A stretch of 64,000 nt of DNA from Epilithonimonas bovis DSM 19482 (lineage in GTDB: Bacteria; Bacteroidota; Bacteroidia; Flavobacteriales; Weeksellaceae), in contig NZ_FTPU01000012.1 in the NCBI RefSeq assembly GCF_900108115.1, forward strand, positions 28,877-92,876. Reading direction: 5' to 3'. The position numbers were made by a program, and so were the translations under genes. The notes beneath the pieces were generated by a model. The model worked only from the letters and a program-made list of their open reading frames with translations, was not told the origin of the DNA and ran no database searches. Each line of letters starts with the position of its first letter. The stretch's first letter is position 1. Below, one piece after another: positions 43,725-52,325 of the stretch.

Positions 43725-44120
43725 ATGAAGATTTTAGTAAAATTTCTCTTATTAGTTTTTCCTTTTTTCATCAATGCACAACTTCAAACGGAAGTATCAT
43801 TGGTAAAATATGAAGACTTGGAAAAACGCATCGCTCAGGAAAAAGATAAATTCTTAGTCGTTAATTTCTGGGCAACAACCTGTGTGCCGTGTGTGAAAGA
43901 ATTGCCTCATTTCATCGAAATTAATAACAGATTTTCGAGAAATCCGGATTTCAAAATGCTGTTGGTGTCGCTTGATATGGCAAGAGACAAACAGAAAGTG
44001 ATTAACTTTATCAAAAACAAAAACCTGACAGCAGAAGTTTTGATTTTGGATGATATAAAAAGGATGAATACGTGGATCCCGAGATTCCAGAAAGATTGGG
44101 AAGGGGGAAAACCGAGGTAA
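43725..44120 (+). CDS. Thioredoxin-like (TlpA-type) protein, C-terminally truncated
   Basis: 131 residues. A signal peptide (about 1-18) is followed by a thioredoxin fold with WATTCVPC (active-site C-x-x-C, CVPC) and LLVSLDMARDKQKV. It stops after WIPRFQKDWEGGKPR, where family members continue for another 25-40 residues including the cis-Pro loop. The stop lies inside the terminator hairpin, as if a deletion joined the gene to its own terminator. It may be inactive. Periplasmic disulfide or redox role in intact relatives. Confidence 0.75.
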   Translation: MKILVKFLLLVFPFFINAQLQTEVSLVKYEDLEKRIAQEKDKFLVVNFWATTCVPCVKELPHFIEINNRFSRNPDFKMLLVSLDMARDKQKVINFIKNKNLTAEVLILDDIKRMNTWIPRFQKDWEGGKPR

Positions 44121-44138
44121 TATTTACCTCGATTTTTT
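44113..44138 (+). terminator. Terminator overlapping the end of the truncated thioredoxin gene
   Basis: CGAGGTAA (44113-44120) pairs with TTACCTCG (44124-44131) around TAT, then seven Ts. The stop codon TAA (44118-44120) is part of the stem. Confidence 0.9.
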
Positions 44139-44162
44139 TGTTATGCTTTATAAAATCATGTT

Positions 44163-44567
44163 TTGAAAAAAACTTTAAAATTCAACTACAAAAATTTTCT
44201 GATCGCGATTCTGATTTTCCTGACAGAAGTTCTGATTGCCACAAAGCTCAAAAATATCTTTTTTGTAAGAGCTTATCTTGGCGATGTTTTGGTGGTTATG
44301 CTGCTTTACTTTTTTGTGCGCGCATTTATAAAAATAAATCCGATAAAATTAATTACCGGAATTTTTATATGGTCTTGTATGATAGAATGCCTGCAGTATT
44401 TCCATTTTGCAGAATTGTTGGGTTTTCAGGATAATCCTGTAATGATGACCATACTTGGCAATTCTTTTAGTTGGCTGGATATTGCCAGCTATGCTGCCGG
44501 GTGTGCCATTCTTATCTTTATGAGCAGATTAGATAGGGATAAAAACAACAGCAGCCACCGCAACTAA
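44163..44567 (+). CDS. DUF2809-like membrane protein
   Basis: 134 residues from a TTG start; no in-frame ATG precedes it. Four hydrophobic helices and the segments FVRAYLGDVLVVMLLYFFVR and CMIECLQYF are typical of DUF2809. Function unknown. The last 13 codons overlap the convergent lipoprotein gene tail to tail. Confidence 0.78.
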   Translation: MKKTLKFNYKNFLIAILIFLTEVLIATKLKNIFFVRAYLGDVLVVMLLYFFVRAFIKINPIKLITGIFIWSCMIECLQYFHFAELLGFQDNPVMMTILGNSFSWLDIASYAAGCAILIFMSRLDRDKNNSSHRN

Positions 44568-44861
44568 TCCAATAATAACAGAGCCAAGGACATTAGGTTT
44601 TTTGATTTCCCTCACGTCAGACCTTTCAATTTCAATTTTTTCCCCGGCTTTTGTTTCCCCGTAGATTTTAGCAGAATCTACCTTCAGAACCTTCAAGTTT
44701 TGCACTTTGGCATCATTGGTTTGGACTGTATAAGTTTTGTAAAGTTCCAGCGTGTTGTCATACAATGGTTTTTCTGGTGTAACAACAGTTGTTTTGCAGG
44801 ATACCAGCAGAAAAAATACCAGCAATGGCAACAATCGGAGACAGTTCTTAGAATATTTCAT
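44529..44861 (-). CDS. Small lipoprotein with C-terminal hydrophobic helix
   Basis: 110 residues from the ATG at 44861 (an ATG three codons earlier is possible). Lipobox LLVSC, then a small soluble domain (TLELYKTYTVQTNDAKVQNL, IYGETKAGEKIEIERSDV) and a terminal hydrophobic helix (VLGSVIIGLVAVAAVVFIPI). The layout matches the lipoprotein at 40.2 kb and may be a distant paralogue. Its end overlaps the DUF2809-like gene by 39 bases. Confidence 0.75.
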   Translation of the reverse strand: MKYSKNCLRLLPLLVFFLLVSCKTTVVTPEKPLYDNTLELYKTYTVQTNDAKVQNLKVLKVDSAKIYGETKAGEKIEIERSDVREIKKPNVLGSVIIGLVAVAAVVFIPI

Positions 44862-44902
44862 TATCGTCATAATTAAAGTTCAAATTTAGTCTAATTTTTT
44901 GA

Positions 44903-46117
44903 TTAGAGTGAATTGAGGTGTTGTGAAATCAGCCACGCTTCACTCCAACAAGCCTGGAAGTTAAACCCTCCGGTAATAGCATCTATATCAAGAACTTCAC
45001 CAGAAACGTAAAAGTTCGGTAATATTTTTGAAGACATATTTTTAAAATTAATTTCTTTAAGATCCACGCCTCCTGCGGTAACAAATTCGTCTTTAAAAGT
45101 TGATTTCCCACTTACGGTCAGTTTTTTCCTGCAAAGATTATCCAGAATCAGGCTTAGTTCTTTTCCCGAAAGATTGGCAATCTGTTTCTCAGGATTAATG
45201 TTGCTGACTTCCAGTATTTTATTCCAAAAACGATTGGTTATATCGAAGATTTTGGACTGCCCGATCGATTTTTTAGGATTTTGATTTTTGAAATTTTTAA
45301 GATCTTCTTCTGCATCAGAAAGCGGAACTGAGATAAAATTAACTTCGATCTCAAAGTTATACTTGATTTTGGCCAGATTTCGCGCTTCCCAGGCAGAGAG
45401 TTTGAGAACAGCCGGGCCGGAAAGCCCCCAATGTGTAATAAGAAGCGGGCCGGATTCTTCAGTTTTAAGATTTGGGATTCTGATTTCGGCATTTTCAAAA
45501 CTCGTCCCGGGCAAATCTTTCAACAGGTCATCCTTGATGTTAAATGTAAATAATGAAGGAACAGGTTCTACAATCTTATGCCCAAGTTGTTGAATCAGTT
45601 TGAGGGATTTTGGTGAACTTCCTGTAGTGTATAGTATGATATCGGCTTTGTAACTATCTGATTTTGTTTTAATAAAGTAATAATTGTTTTCGTAGTGGAT
45701 ATCCTGTACATTACTCTGTGTTTTGATTGCGAATCCCTTTTTCTGAACTTCGCCCAGCAGGCAATTGATAATGCTTTGAGAAGAATCAGTTTCCGGGAAA
45801 ATGCGGTTGTCTTTTTCTATTTTCAGGGGAACATCTCTGGATTCAAACCATTCCATCGTATCGCCAGGCTGGAATTTTGTGAAGACACTCAATAGTTCAC
45901 GATGGCCTCGTGGGTAAAAGTTGACAAGTTCTTTGGGATCGAAACAGGCGTGTGAAACATTGCATCTGCCGCCTCCGGAGATTTTCACTTTCTGCAAAAC
46001 GTCTGAATTTTGTTCCAGGATGGTTACATCAAACTTTTTTTCGTCCAGATTAGCAGCAGCAAAAAAACCAGCAGCGCCGCCGCCTACAATAATTATTTTC
46101 TTTTTTGGAGAATTCAT
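44903..46117 (-). CDS. BaiN/HI0933-family flavoprotein oxidoreductase
   Basis: 404 residues. FAD-binding IIVGGGAAGFFAAANL at the N-terminus, then KVKISGGGRCNVSHAC, THWGLSGPAVLKLSAWEARN (split THWGLSGPA, LKLSAWEAR) and the C-terminal FVTAGGVDLKEI and GFNFQACWSEAW. This family of NAD(P)/FAD enzymes has few assigned reactions (bile-acid dehydroxylation in some). The gene is divergent from a thioesterase gene. Confidence 0.92.
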   Translation of the reverse strand: MNSPKKKIIIVGGGAAGFFAAANLDEKKFDVTILEQNSDVLQKVKISGGGRCNVSHACFDPKELVNFYPRGHRELLSVFTKFQPGDTMEWFESRDVPLKIEKDNRIFPETDSSQSIINCLLGEVQKKGFAIKTQSNVQDIHYENNYYFIKTKSDSYKADIILYTTGSSPKSLKLIQQLGHKIVEPVPSLFTFNIKDDLLKDLPGTSFENAEIRIPNLKTEESGPLLITHWGLSGPAVLKLSAWEARNLAKIKYNFEIEVNFISVPLSDAEEDLKNFKNQNPKKSIGQSKIFDITNRFWNKILEVSNINPEKQIANLSGKELSLILDNLCRKKLTVSGKSTFKDEFVTAGGVDLKEINFKNMSSKILPNFYVSGEVLDIDAITGGFNFQACWSEAWLISQHLNSL

Positions 46118-46185
46118 TAATGCAAAATTACATTTTTAATATCCACCCCAAATGGTTATTTTTGAAGAATATTAAAATCAAAACA

Positions 46186-46680
46186 ATGTCTGTATATTAC
46201 CATAAATTTGAAGTTCGGTGGAGCGATATTGATGCCAACCGTCACCTCGGTAACTCTACTTATGTCGACTACTGCTCACAAACCAGAATGGCCTTTCTTA
46301 ACAAAAACAAAATCGGGCTTACCCAGCTAAACCGTTGGGGCGTGGGTCCTGTGATGCTGCACGAGCGTTATTCCTTCTTTAAGGAGATCTATGCAGATCA
46401 AACTGTTTTTGTAGGATTAGAAGTTTCGGCTTTATCAGAAGATGGTTCTATCTATCAGTTTGTTCACAAATTTTATCTGCCGGATGGTACGCATTGTGCA
46501 ACAGCAGAGGCTACAGGCGTATGGATTGATATGATGCTGAGAAAAACCACAGCTCCGCCAGAAGATATTATGGAGGTGATGAACTCGTTTAAATCAGAAA
46601 GCGTACAAACCATTTCTAAAGAATATCTCAAAACCTTGCCTTTCCGACCAGAGAATATTAATTCGGACATATTTAAATAA
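46186..46680 (+). CDS. Acyl-CoA thioesterase (4HBT hotdog fold)
   Basis: 164 residues from the ATG at 46186 (MSVYYHKFEVRWSDIDANRH); the open frame further upstream overlaps the divergent oxidoreductase gene and has no similarity. The 4HBT signature WSDIDANRHLGNSTYVDY holds the catalytic Asp. It hydrolyses acyl-CoA or acyl-ACP; substrate unknown. An 80-base gap to thiL leaves cotranscription possible. Confidence 0.9.
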   Translation: MSVYYHKFEVRWSDIDANRHLGNSTYVDYCSQTRMAFLNKNKIGLTQLNRWGVGPVMLHERYSFFKEIYADQTVFVGLEVSALSEDGSIYQFVHKFYLPDGTHCATAEATGVWIDMMLRKTTAPPEDIMEVMNSFKSESVQTISKEYLKTLPFRPENINSDIFK

Positions 46681-46760
46681 ATGATTAATGATAATCGCAT
46701 AAAGATTTTTTTCGTTTGTCATTAATCAATCATTATCAATCAATTATCATTAATTAAATT

Positions 46761-47816
46761 ATGCTAGAAGATAAATCACAAGAACTGACACCCATTTCCA
46801 AGCTCGGAGAATTTGGATTAATCAAACATCTGACGGAGAATTTCCCCATTGTTCAGAGTTCTACAAAGCTTTCTATAGGTGATGATGCAGCAGTTATAGA
46901 TGCTGAAAACCAAAAAGTTGTGGTCTCTACAGATATGCTGGCAGAAGGAATCCACTTCAATCTCGGATACGTTCCTCTGAAACATTTGGGTTACAAGGCG
47001 GTTGTTGTAAATCTGAGTGATATTGCTGCGATGAATGCTACGCCAACTCAGATTCTTGTTTCAGTGGCTGTTTCTAATCGTTTCCCGGTAGAAGCTCTGG
47101 AAGAGATTTATTCAGGAATTGCTTTGGCCTGCAACAGATACAAAGTTGACTTAGTTGGCGGAGACACAACCAGTTCCAACGCCGGATTGGTCATTAGCGT
47201 TACCGCGATTGGCCTGGCAGATGATGCAAAATTAGTTAAAAGAAGCGGCGCTAAACCTAATGATCTTTTGGTGGTGACTGGCGATCTTGGCGGTGCTTAT
47301 TTAGGTCTGCAAATATTGGAAAGAGAACATTCTGTTTATCTTGCTAATCCCAATATGCAGCCGGAGATGGAAGGTTATGATTACATCCTGGAAAGACAGC
47401 TGAAACCAGAAGCAAGAACGGACATTAAGAAAAAACTTGAAGAGCTGGATGTTATACCAACTTCTATGATTGATATATCTGACGGCTTGGCTTCGGAAGT
47501 ACTGCATCTTTCGGATCAGTCAAAAGTAGGGTTTAATATTTACGAAGAAAAAATCCCGATGGATGAGACTTCGATCTCGACTGCTGATGAATTGAATCTT
47601 AATCCTGCCATGGCGGCCCTTAACGGTGGCGAAGATTATGAGCTGCTGTTTACGGTTTCACCTTCGGATTTTGATAAAATTAAGAATCATCCGGACTTTA
47701 CAATTATTGGACACGCCACAGAGGCTGCACAAGGTAATTTCCTCATTGCCAGAGGATCCAATCAGTTGATCCCATTGACGGCACAAGGCTGGGATGCTTT
47801 CCTTAATAAGGATTGA
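46761..47816 (+). CDS. thiL: Thiamine-monophosphate kinase
   Basis: 351 residues. AIR-synthase-like fold: SIGDDAAVID and VVSTDMLAEGIHF near the N-terminus, LVGGDTTSS, TGDLGGAYLG, and C-terminal IDISDGLASEVLHL and NGGEDYELLF. It phosphorylates thiamine monophosphate to the active diphosphate, the cofactor that MenD uses. No thi riboswitch is seen upstream. Confidence 0.96.
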   Translation: MLEDKSQELTPISKLGEFGLIKHLTENFPIVQSSTKLSIGDDAAVIDAENQKVVVSTDMLAEGIHFNLGYVPLKHLGYKAVVVNLSDIAAMNATPTQILVSVAVSNRFPVEALEEIYSGIALACNRYKVDLVGGDTTSSNAGLVISVTAIGLADDAKLVKRSGAKPNDLLVVTGDLGGAYLGLQILEREHSVYLANPNMQPEMEGYDYILERQLKPEARTDIKKKLEELDVIPTSMIDISDGLASEVLHLSDQSKVGFNIYEEKIPMDETSISTADELNLNPAMAALNGGEDYELLFTVSPSDFDKIKNHPDFTIIGHATEAAQGNFLIARGSNQLIPLTAQGWDAFLNKD

Positions 47817-47866
47817 CATTTGGAATAAAACTTGTAAAACACATTTTGATATAAAAAATTTAATCG

Positions 47867-48670
47867 ATGAAAATTTTAAAAACCTCTGCACTGCTGATTG
47901 CTGCACTTGGTGTTACAGCTTGCGTTACCAATCCCATCACAGGGCGCTCATCTATCCAGTTTGCCAATAATTCTGAGATTGCGACCGCAGCAGCTGCTGA
48001 ATACAAATCTACCTTAGCCAGTGCTAAAATAGTTACAGGAACAGATGCCAATCGGGTAAAAAATGTAGGCGCCAGAATCAAGAATGCGGCTTATGCCTAC
48101 TATAAGAGTATTGGCCGTGAATCAGCGCTTTCCGGATATAATTGGGAGTTTAACCTCATCCAGGACAGCCAGCTGAATGCCTGGTGTATGCCAGGAGGTA
48201 AAGTAGCCTTCTACACGGGGATTTTACCGGTCTGTAAAGATGATAATGGCATAGCAGTCGTTATGGGGCATGAGGTTTCGCATGCGTTGGCAGGGCACGG
48301 TAATGAGCGGATTTCACAAGCAATGATTGCTCAGTATGGGGGCAGCCTTTTAGGCGGAGCGGTATCCAACAGCCAGTGGGCGGGCATTTTTGAAAGGTTG
48401 TATCCTGTTACTGCACAAGTCGGACTTTTGGCTTACGGCAGAAAACAGGAATCTGAGGCGGACGAAATGGGACTTTACCTGATGGCTATGGCTGGATATG
48501 ATCCTCGCAATGCAATATCTTTCTGGCAAAGAATGGAAGCTGCTTCTACAGGCAGTAAAACTCCGGAATTTTTATCTACTCACCCCAACCCGCAAAACAG
48601 GATTGCAGACCTAAATGCCGATATGCCCAAAGCGCTACAGTATTATAAAGCAGCTGGCGGAAAATTGTAA
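47867..48670 (+). CDS. M48-family metalloprotease, lipoprotein
   Basis: 267 residues. Lipobox GVTAC (lipid Cys C19). The zinc motif HEVSHALAGHG begins at H135 (HExxH 135-139) and the third ligand is E197 in QESEADEMG. The group includes LoiP/BepA-type periplasmic proteases that help outer-membrane quality control. It lies 50 bases after thiL on the same strand. Confidence 0.93.
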   Translation: MKILKTSALLIAALGVTACVTNPITGRSSIQFANNSEIATAAAAEYKSTLASAKIVTGTDANRVKNVGARIKNAAYAYYKSIGRESALSGYNWEFNLIQDSQLNAWCMPGGKVAFYTGILPVCKDDNGIAVVMGHEVSHALAGHGNERISQAMIAQYGGSLLGGAVSNSQWAGIFERLYPVTAQVGLLAYGRKQESEADEMGLYLMAMAGYDPRNAISFWQRMEAASTGSKTPEFLSTHPNPQNRIADLNADMPKALQYYKAAGGKL

Positions 48671-48704
48671 TATTCCGTAAATTAGAATTAAATTTAAAAC
48701 TATA

Positions 48705-48755
48705 AAATCGCCTTGATTTTCGTCAGTAATGTGGATTTAGTAATTATGGCGATTT
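48705..48755 (-). repeat. Short dispersed inverted repeat, copy 2
   Basis: AAATCGCC (48705-48712) and GGCGATTT (48748-48755) are a perfect 8-bp inverted pair around a 35-base loop. The minus strand begins AAATCGCCATAATTAC, matching the other copies. It lies 32 bases before the next gene. Confidence 0.5.
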
Positions 48756-48786
48756 ATATGAGTTAGGAAAAAAATAAATATCTAAT

Positions 48787-49065
48787 ATGAAAAGTTTAGT
48801 TGTAATCGGATTGATCTTATTGGGCCTTGGCGCACTATTGTTTTATCTCAATGATATGGCGATAGATCTTCGTGTAATATATGGTGCTTTATCCGGCATT
48901 GGGATTGGATTAATCATTGGTGGGCTCGTGGGCTACGTAAGCAAAGGAAATGCGGTGAAAGAAGCCAAAATTCGTCAGGATTATAAACAATTGCAAAAAG
49001 AAAAAGCTGAACTTGAGAAACAGAAAGCTGAAAATAATATAGCAGATAGCAGTACTAATTTCTAA
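48787..49065 (+). CDS. Small two-helix membrane protein
   Basis: 92 residues with two hydrophobic helices (about 3-21 and 31-50) and a charged helical tail (YKQLQKEKAELEKQKAEN) that could form a coiled coil. No family is recognised. The stop overlaps the convergent AraC-type gene by 4 bases. Confidence 0.72.
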   Translation: MKSLVVIGLILLGLGALLFYLNDMAIDLRVIYGALSGIGIGLIIGGLVGYVSKGNAVKEAKIRQDYKQLQKEKAELEKQKAENNIADSSTNF

Positions 49066-49907
49066 AGATTTTTCACAAACTGTCCGGGCGTTGTCTTGGT
49101 ATATTTTTTAAAAATCTTGTTGAAATAAGTTATATTATTAAAACCCGTGGCATAGCAGCTTTCTGCTATGCTTTTTTCTTGGGACAACAGGATGCAGGCT
49201 TTGTCTATACGGTAACGGTTCACAAATTCTACAAAGGTAATAGAGGTGGCCTTTTTAAAAAAATTACAAAATGCGGGCTTGGTAAGATTGGCTAATTCTG
49301 CAGCCTGCATGATGTCAAGCTCATTCTGGTAGCCATTTTCCACGTATGTAAAAACGGCTTCCAGCCTTGTACGGTTTCTGGAAACGATGGTGTAAGGCAT
49401 TACCTCGGTGTTCATGAGTTCAAAATCGGTGGTTTTTGACAGCTCAAATAATATGTCCAATAGCAAAAGATACCGTTTGTAGCCTTCTGCTTGACTCAGG
49501 ATTTCTAATTTGGGAATGATATCTTGCTTTACCTTAGATGAAAAAAGGACACCATATCTTGATATTTCCAGCAGTTTTCTGATAGCCGCAGTGTCGGATT
49601 CGTTTTCCGGGAGAGACAGGATCTCTTCTTTGAACTGGATAACAATCTCCTCGTGAGGATCTGTTGCATTAAGGCCGAAGCCAGAATGTGGAATGTTGGA
49701 ACCAATTAAAGCTAATGCGCCATCTTCAAAATGGCTCTTGTGGTATCCAACATGCCGGGTGCCCTTACCGGTTTTTACACATACAATCTCGATCTCAGAA
49801 TGATAATGGTATTGCCAGTTGAGCTCAGAGATCGGCACACCCTTGATATGGAGAACTTTAAAAGAGCTGTTGTCGTCCGGCTGGATATGTTCAAGAATAA
49901 CTTTCAT
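49062..49907 (-). CDS. AraC-family transcriptional regulator
   Basis: 281 residues. An N-terminal cupin-like sensor domain (about 25-110, WQYHYHSEIEIVCVKTGKGTRHVG) is followed by a C-terminal double helix-turn-helix (about 180-281, IMQAAELANLTKPAFCNFFKK, ACILLSQEKSIAESCYATGF). The cupin half suggests sugar or small-metabolite sensing. No catabolic gene is adjacent, so the target is unknown. A candidate small RNA lies divergently upstream. Confidence 0.92.
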   Translation of the reverse strand: MKVILEHIQPDDNSSFKVLHIKGVPISELNWQYHYHSEIEIVCVKTGKGTRHVGYHKSHFEDGALALIGSNIPHSGFGLNATDPHEEIVIQFKEEILSLPENESDTAAIRKLLEISRYGVLFSSKVKQDIIPKLEILSQAEGYKRYLLLLDILFELSKTTDFELMNTEVMPYTIVSRNRTRLEAVFTYVENGYQNELDIMQAAELANLTKPAFCNFFKKATSITFVEFVNRYRIDKACILLSQEKSIAESCYATGFNNITYFNKIFKKYTKTTPGQFVKNL

Positions 49908-50004
49908 TCAGGTTAATATTAATTCAAAACAAAAATAAATAATTTACATTAATATCGTTATGTTTTTGATTTATTAAGTTGTATGACAGGTAACAGGCAG
50001 CATT

Positions 50005-50012
50005 TATCTTTG
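50005..50012 (+). promoter_or_regulatory. Candidate promoter of a small RNA
   Basis: TATCTTTG fits TAnnTTTG. A TTG at 49979-49981, 23 bases upstream, may be the -33 element. No protein gene follows on this strand. Confidence 0.45.
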
Positions 50013-50015
50013 TAA

Positions 50016-50110
50016 TACAAAAATGTTGTTCTCACGAAGATCGTTTTTGTAAATTTTTAAGGTCTATATATAAAGAATGCCAGAAAATAATTTTCCAGCA
50101 TTCTTTTTTT
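50016..50110 (+). ncRNA. Candidate small RNA with two stem-loops
   Basis: About 95 bases between a candidate promoter and a terminator. Stem-loop 1 pairs TACAAAAA (50016-50023) with TTTTTGTA (50044-50051). Stem-loop 2 pairs AAAGAATGC (50072-50080) with GCATTCTTT (50098-50106) and runs into a T tract. No meaningful frame is present (one 9-codon frame only). The T tract is on the plus strand, yet no plus-strand gene precedes it, which implies a short transcript. The hairpin may also terminate the convergent beta-barrel gene. Confidence 0.38.
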
Positions 50111-50124
50111 ATGGATTTAATCCT

Positions 50125-50748
50125 TTAGTTAAAATTATATCCAATACCCAGGATAAACATACTTGGTCTATTGTCATATCTGATTTCCTGCCCTGCCACA
50201 GATTTGAAAATTCTTGTATCCTTAGAAAAAGCACCTTCGTATCTTGCGTTTACAACAAATTTCGAAAGCGTTGCCTGTGCACCAAACTGGTAACCCACAG
50301 TAAATTCGTTTTTTGCGTCTTCTACAAATGTATTTTTATTTTTATTTGCGCTTAGGTTATAAGATGCTACGGGCCCCACAAAAGCAGCTAGTTTTCCTAA
50401 TAAAAAATTGTGGCCTACCATTACAGGGATGTCTAATCTGTCACTTTTTGCCTCTACTTCTACACCTTCTATGGTATTCTTACTCTTGAAATTGGTGTAG
50501 TAAATTTCGGGCATTACAAACCAGCCTCCTATCGGCGATCCAATTTTAAAGGCCAAACCCGCATTGAATCCAGAAGTATTATCTCCTTTGCTGTCTATAG
50601 CGTTATTGAATGTTCCCTTTAATTCTTCCCAGCTTGCAGAAGATGTGTTGAAAAGCGCATTGGCTCTCAATCCTACCGTCACTTGCGAATAGGCCATTAT
50701 TCCTAGGAATATAGCCAGTGTACTAATTAATTTTTTACTCAATTTCAT
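50125..50748 (-). CDS. Outer-membrane beta-barrel (porin-family) protein
   Basis: 207 residues. A signal peptide (about 1-21, ending AYSQ) is followed by eight or so amphipathic strands (VGLRANALFN, GFNAGLAFKIG, YQFGAQATLS) and a C-terminal phenyl/asparagine strand MFILGIGYNFN. The OmpA-like eight-strand family PorT/OMP_b-brl fits. Its start overlaps the mlaF end by 14 bases, so it is translated with the lipid-transport genes and may be an outer-membrane partner; that link is inferred. Confidence 0.87.
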   Translation of the reverse strand: MKLSKKLISTLAIFLGIMAYSQVTVGLRANALFNTSSASWEELKGTFNNAIDSKGDNTSGFNAGLAFKIGSPIGGWFVMPEIYYTNFKSKNTIEGVEVEAKSDRLDIPVMVGHNFLLGKLAAFVGPVASYNLSANKNKNTFVEDAKNEFTVGYQFGAQATLSKFVVNARYEGAFSKDTRIFKSVAGQEIRYDNRPSMFILGIGYNFN

Positions 50749-51544
50749 TATTTTCGGGTTTATTATGTGTTAAACTTGTCTGGTCGTTCTCCAGCATAAA
50801 CTCTCGCAGTTGCTTGAAGAGCTCTGATGAATAAACGAAATCTAATAGATTTTTATTTTTTGCAGTCGCCAATATATCTTTGTTACCTTCCCATTCCTTG
50901 ACTCCTAATCGCAGGTAAAGAATCTTTTCCCCAATTGTCATTACAGAGTTCATATCGTGGGTGTTAATTATGGTGGTGGTGTTATACTCTTTGGTGATTT
51001 CCATGAGCAGGTCATCAATAACATTGGAGGTATAAGGGTCTAATCCAGAATTGGGCTCATCACAGAAAAGATATTTTGGATTATTAACGATAGCTCTCGC
51101 AATGGCAACCCTTTTCTGCATACCGCCGGAGATCTCTGACGGGAATTTTTTATTGGCATTCTGCAGATTGACGCGGCCTATAACTTCCAAAACTTTTCTT
51201 TTCTTCTCACGATAGGTAAGATTGGTAAACATATCCAGTGGGAAACTTATATTTTCTTCCACTGTCATAGAGTCGAACAGCGCGCTTCCCTGGAAGACCG
51301 TTCCAATCTCTGAACGCAAGGACTGTTTATCCTCTCGGGACATGGACATAATATCCCTTCCGTCAAACAAAATGCCGCCACTGGACGGTTCATAAACATT
51401 AAGAAGACACTTTAGGAAGACCGTTTTGCCAGAGCCGCTTTGCCCGATTATCAGGTTGACCTTGCCTGTCTCAAATGTTGTCGTAATCCCTTTGAGAACC
51501 TCAACGTTATCAAAACTTTTTCTTAAATCCTTTACCTCTATCAT
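50735..51544 (-). CDS. mlaF: Mla-type ABC transporter ATP-binding protein
   Basis: 269 residues from the ATG at 51544; the frame to 51604 is not needed. Walker A GQSGSGKT (34-41), a Q-loop GTVFQGSALF, signature SGGMQKR, Walker B YLFCDEPNSGLDP and the switch NTHDM are complete. The Phe/Gly-type signature and Q-loop fit MlaF, the ATPase of intermembrane lipid transport. The start overlaps the mlaE stop by one base (TAATG). Confidence 0.92.
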   Translation of the reverse strand: MIEVKDLRKSFDNVEVLKGITTTFETGKVNLIIGQSGSGKTVFLKCLLNVYEPSSGGILFDGRDIMSMSREDKQSLRSEIGTVFQGSALFDSMTVEENISFPLDMFTNLTYREKKRKVLEVIGRVNLQNANKKFPSEISGGMQKRVAIARAIVNNPKYLFCDEPNSGLDPYTSNVIDDLLMEITKEYNTTTIINTHDMNSVMTIGEKILYLRLGVKEWEGNKDILATAKNKNLLDFVYSSELFKQLREFMLENDQTSLTHNKPENNEIE

Positions 51545-52296
51545 TAGCTTAATAACATTTGGGTTAATAATAAATCTACGATAATAACAGCGATCATGGT
51601 CCAAACAACGGCCTGTGTGCTTGCTCTTCCTACTTCCAGTGATCCACCTTTTACGTTATAACCAAAATAGGCAGGAATTGTTGCAATTAAAAAAGCAAAA
51701 ACAGCAGTTTTGAGAAACGCATACCATATAAAGTACGAAGGCATGTACATTTGGATTCCGGTGATATAATCTGCCTTGGTCCAGTTACCTGTTGCCATAC
51801 CTGCGATATAACCGCCCCAGATACCAACTACAATACTGATTGCAATTAATAAAGGATTAAAGATCACGCTGGCAATAATTTTTGGAAAAATCAAAAAATT
51901 TGGTGAATTAACTCCCATGATATCCAAGGCATCTATCTGTTCTGTAACCCGCATGGTTCCAATGCTGGATGCAATATAAGATCCCACTTTCCCTGCAAGG
52001 ATTACAGAAATGATGGTGGGTGAAAACTCAAGGATCAAAACCACCTTGGTGGCATATCCAATAAAGCTGTTGGGAATAGGGAAGGAGGATGCGCTGAAGT
52101 TGTTATACATCTGAATGGCTACCACAGCACCCACAAAGAACGAAGTGAAAAGTACAAGCCCAAAAGAATTGACTCCCAAATCATAAAACTCTCTTACCAG
52201 TAGCTTGAGATAGACATTCCTTTTCTGCGGTTTGCTGAGCACCTTGCCCAAGAGCAAAAAATACTCACCAATGGCTGTAAATAGTTTCTTTAACAT
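51544..52296 (-). CDS. mlaE: MlaE-type ABC transporter permease
   Basis: 250 residues, about five membrane spans. The MlaE hallmarks are GVNSFGLVLFTSFFVGAVVA, EFSPTIISVILAGKVGS (split EFSPTII, ILAGKVGS), MRVTEQIDALDIMGVNSP and a C-terminal hydrophobic end. With MlaF it moves phospholipid between inner and outer membrane. The substrate-binding MlaD is not adjacent, as in many Bacteroidota. Follows the sugar transferase gene by 29 bases. Confidence 0.92.
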   Translation of the reverse strand: MLKKLFTAIGEYFLLLGKVLSKPQKRNVYLKLLVREFYDLGVNSFGLVLFTSFFVGAVVAIQMYNNFSASSFPIPNSFIGYATKVVLILEFSPTIISVILAGKVGSYIASSIGTMRVTEQIDALDIMGVNSPNFLIFPKIIASVIFNPLLIAISIVVGIWGGYIAGMATGNWTKADYITGIQMYMPSYFIWYAFLKTAVFAFLIATIPAYFGYNVKGGSLEVGRASTQAVVWTMIAVIIVDLLLTQMLLS

Positions 52297-52325
52297 TCGG
52301 CTAAATTAATTCTTTTATTATAATA

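Noticed and set aside
44072..44434. Open frame that might continue the truncated thioredoxin after a frameshift
   Set aside because: Its sequence does not resume a thioredoxin C-terminus and it runs through the terminator and DUF2809-like gene.
46681..46760. AT-rich ATCATTAATCAATCATTATCAAT-like tandem pattern (split repeats of ATCATT/ATCAATC) before thiL
   Set aside because: Irregular low-complexity DNA, no riboswitch fold or array period.
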